From an uncultured Chthonomonas sp. (GTDB lineage: Bacteria > Armatimonadota > Chthonomonadetes > Chthonomonadales > CAJBBX01), in NCBI GenBank assembly GCA_903886985.1, contig CAISOI010000862.1, positions 1 to 8,192 on the forward strand: DNA of 8,192 bases, given 5' to 3'. Of the stretch, positions 6,172-8,192 are shown in pieces; the stretch's first letter is position 1; every line of letters begins with the position of its first letter. The position numbers were made by a program, and so were the translations under genes. The notes beneath the pieces are model-generated. The model was not told where the DNA came from and ran no database searches. It saw nothing but the letters and a program-made list of their open reading frames with translations.

Positions 6172-8192
6172 ATGCGTAGGTTCTTTTCATTGTTTGTCTG
6201 TGCATCATTCGCGATGTCGGTGGTTCCTGCAATTGCGGATCGACATGTAAAGTCCCCAAAAGAACAGTTTGGGTTCAACCTGGGTGACGACTACATGTTG
6301 GCAAATTACAAGCAGCTAACAACCTATTGGACAGATATGGCCAAGAGCTCCGGTCGAATGAAATTATTCGAAATTGGCAAGACGGAAGAGGGGCGGACAA
6401 TGTTGATGGCCGTTATCTCCTCACCTAAAAATATTCGCAAGCTAAAAGACTACAAGGATATCGCAGAAAAGCTCGCGCATGCCGAGATTCCTGAAGAAGA
6501 AGCCCGTAAGTTAAGTGAGCGTGGTAAAGCAATCGTCTGGATTGATGGTGGTTTGCACGCCAACGAAGTTTTAGGTGCGCAACAGTTAATGGAGACGGTT
6601 TATCAGCTGGTGACTGGCAGTGATTCCGAGACTAAACGGTTGTTGGATGACGATATCGTCCTTGCGGTACTGGCAAATCCGGATGGAATGGATTTGGTCG
6701 CAGATTGGTATATGCGATCAGCGGATCCCAAGAAACGAACACTCAGCACTTTGCCTCGACTGTATCAGAAATACATCGGACACGATAACAATCGGGACTT
6801 TTTTGCTTCCACACAGAGCGAAACAAAGGCGATGAACCGGATAATGTATCAGGAATGGTTTCCGCAGATTGTATATAACCATCACCAGACCGGACCTGCG
6901 GGCACAGTCCTCTTTATGCCGCCGTTTCGAGATCCGTTTAATTATCGTTTTGACCCATTGGTGCCCGCAGGTATTGATACCGTTGGCTCGGCTATGGCGA
7001 CACGATTCCTCGAGGAAAATAAGCCCGGTGCTACAAGTCGCAGTGGATCGCCCTATTCCACATGGTGGAATGGAGGTCTTCGGACGACATGCTATTTCCA
7101 TAATATGATTGGACTGTTGACCGAAACAATAGGAAGTCCTACACCTATGTCGATTCCTTTCATTGCGTCGAAGCAGCTACCAAAAGCCGATCTCATTGCA
7201 CCAATTTCGCCGCAGATATGGCATTTCCGACAATCTATTGACTATTCTGTGACTGCAAACAAAGCTGTTTTGGATATTGCTTCAAAACATCGACAACAGT
7301 TCCTTTTCAATATCTGGCGTATGGGGCGCAATTCGATAGAGCGGGGGAGCAGGGACAGTTGGACCAGTTCGCCACATCTTCTTCAAACGGTATCCACAAG
7401 CGGTGGTGCGGCGGCAATGCAAAAACTGCATGCACCTGAACTTCGTGATCCCCGCGGATACATACTGCCTGCTGATCAGAGGGATTTCCCAACCGCGTGC
7501 AAATTCGTTCAGACACTCTTGGACAACGGAATCAAGGTCGAAAGACTCACTAAAGATATGACCATCGGTAATAAGTGTTTTGCTGAAGGATCATTAGTAA
7601 TCCGGTGCGCACAGGCATTCCGTCCTCACATTTTGGATATGTTTGAACCACAGGATCATCCGGATGACTTTGCGTACCCAGGCGGTCCACCAGTTCCTCC
7701 CTATGATGTTGCAGGTTGGACCCTTGCTTATCAAATGGGTGTGCAATTTGATCGGATATTGGAGCCCTTTGAAGCGACGACTGCAGAAATTAAAGCGATT
7801 TCGCCATCAGACATGACAGTTAGTGAGTCTGCTAAAGGATATTATTTCAGCCCTGAGATAAACAACAGCTATATTGCGGTAAACCGGCTGTTGGCTTCAG
7901 GAATGAAAGTGTATTGGATGCAGGACGGCAGCCACAAAGGTGAGTTTCTGACTGCAGGCGGAAGCGCCTCCACGACAAAAGTGTCGGACATTGCAAAGTC
8001 GCTCGGTGTTCGTTTTACCTCGGCGGTCTCAATTGCTGGTTCTGCACTTGAGCTAAATAGTCCAAAAGTAGGACTTTGGGATAGATATGGCGGCTCCATT
8101 GAGTCAGGATGGACACGTTTCGTGCTGGAGAAGTTTGAGTTTCCATTTGAAGTCGTATATCCGCCACAGCTCGATGCTGGCAATTTGAGATC
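6172..8192 (+). CDS. secreted M14-family zinc metallopeptidase (5' 673 codons, runs off window)
   Basis: Exported zinc carboxypeptidase-like enzyme that probably cleaves peptides or cell-wall-derived substrates outside the cytoplasm. Residues 1-22 are a Sec signal peptide: MRRFF, a hydrophobic core, and a cleavage site after AIA; there is no lipobox. The M14 domain (about 40-340) shows zinc ligands H129 and E132 in HANE, a third ligand at H237 or H238 in YNHHQ, the substrate-carboxylate motif NNRD (206-209), and the catalytic glutamate E318 in LLTETIGSP. After it comes a long C-terminal region with PYDVAGWT (510-517) and SGWTR (645-649), seen in large bacterial M14 proteins of roughly 850-900 residues, so about 200 residues are probably missing beyond the edge. 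The frame is open throughout with no stop. The gene follows the HAD gene by 79 bp with no evident terminator between, so co-transcription is possible. The natural substrate is unknown. Confidence 0.9.
   Translation, partial: MRRFFSLFVCASFAMSVVPAIADRHVKSPKEQFGFNLGDDYMLANYKQLTTYWTDMAKSSGRMKLFEIGKTEEGRTMLMAVISSPKNIRKLKDYKDIAEKLAHAEIPEEEARKLSERGKAIVWIDGGLHANEVLGAQQLMETVYQLVTGSDSETKRLLDDDIVLAVLANPDGMDLVADWYMRSADPKKRTLSTLPRLYQKYIGHDNNRDFFASTQSETKAMNRIMYQEWFPQIVYNHHQTGPAGTVLFMPPFRDPFNYRFDPLVPAGIDTVGSAMATRFLEENKPGATSRSGSPYSTWWNGGLRTTCYFHNMIGLLTETIGSPTPMSIPFIASKQLPKADLIAPISPQIWHFRQSIDYSVTANKAVLDIASKHRQQFLFNIWRMGRNSIERGSRDSWTSSPHLLQTVSTSGGAAAMQKLHAPELRDPRGYILPADQRDFPTACKFVQTLLDNGIKVERLTKDMTIGNKCFAEGSLVIRCAQAFRPHILDMFEPQDHPDDFAYPGGPPVPPYDVAGWTLAYQMGVQFDRILEPFEATTAEIKAISPSDMTVSESAKGYYFSPEINNSYIAVNRLLASGMKVYWMQDGSHKGEFLTAGGSASTTKVSDIAKSLGVRFTSAVSIAGSALELNSPKVGLWDRYGGSIESGWTRFVLEKFEFPFEVVYPPQLDAGNLR

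Noticed and set aside
6718..7101. A 127-residue minus-strand open frame inside the M14 gene
   Set aside because: It lies antisense to a strongly supported metallopeptidase frame with catalytic motifs, has no domain-like features and no ribosome binding site.
1..8192. A hidden defence system, mobile element or CRISPR array
   Set aside because: All coding space is explained by familiar housekeeping or exported-protein families. No transposase, integrase, nuclease, repeat-spacer array or terminal inverted repeats were seen.

Overview
The window looks like ordinary chromosomal DNA of a free-living, probably aquatic bacterium with moderate GC. The best lineage hint is the DUF1501 protein with a twin-arginine leader at 3783-5261, a family most abundant in Planctomycetota and Verrucomicrobiota. 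A NatAB-type ABC exporter and a large secreted M14 peptidase fit such a genome. The phylum is an inference from these families. Two starts carry GGAGG ribosome binding sites at 7-nt spacing, so normal Shine-Dalgarno initiation operates here.

Layout. The left edge (2-52) may hold the last codons of an upstream gene whose TGA overlaps the TTG start of a capsule/Kdo-transferase-like protein (49-1593, +). That pair suggests the end of a surface-polysaccharide locus lying to the left. The + gene converges on a minus-strand ABC exporter operon: ATPase natA (2885-3625) then permease natB (1641-2885), joined by a TAATG stop/start overlap. An inverted repeat (1578-1628) sits at the convergent 3' ends. 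Upstream of natA on the same strand is the DUF1501 gene (3783-5261), separated from natA by a perfect 11-bp hairpin (3753-3777) that should end DUF1501 transcription. The DUF1501 gene diverges across 129 bp from a HAD-superfamily hydrolase (5391-6092, +). After a 79-bp gap comes a secreted M14-family zinc metallopeptidase that starts at 6172 and runs off the right edge. This is the largest gene in view, open for 673 codons.

How the genes relate. natA and natB clearly make one transporter. The other genes are independent by function. HAD and M14 may be co-transcribed, but no shared pathway is evident. I see no RNA genes, insertion sequences, phage genes, CRISPR arrays or defence systems, and no gap over 300 bp without a gene. 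I found no convincing new system. The points most worth a second look are the DUF1501 gene without its usual DUF1549/DUF1553 partner, a 'type II haloacid dehalogenase' family member lacking several dehalogenase-specific residues, and the strong hairpin at 3753-3777.
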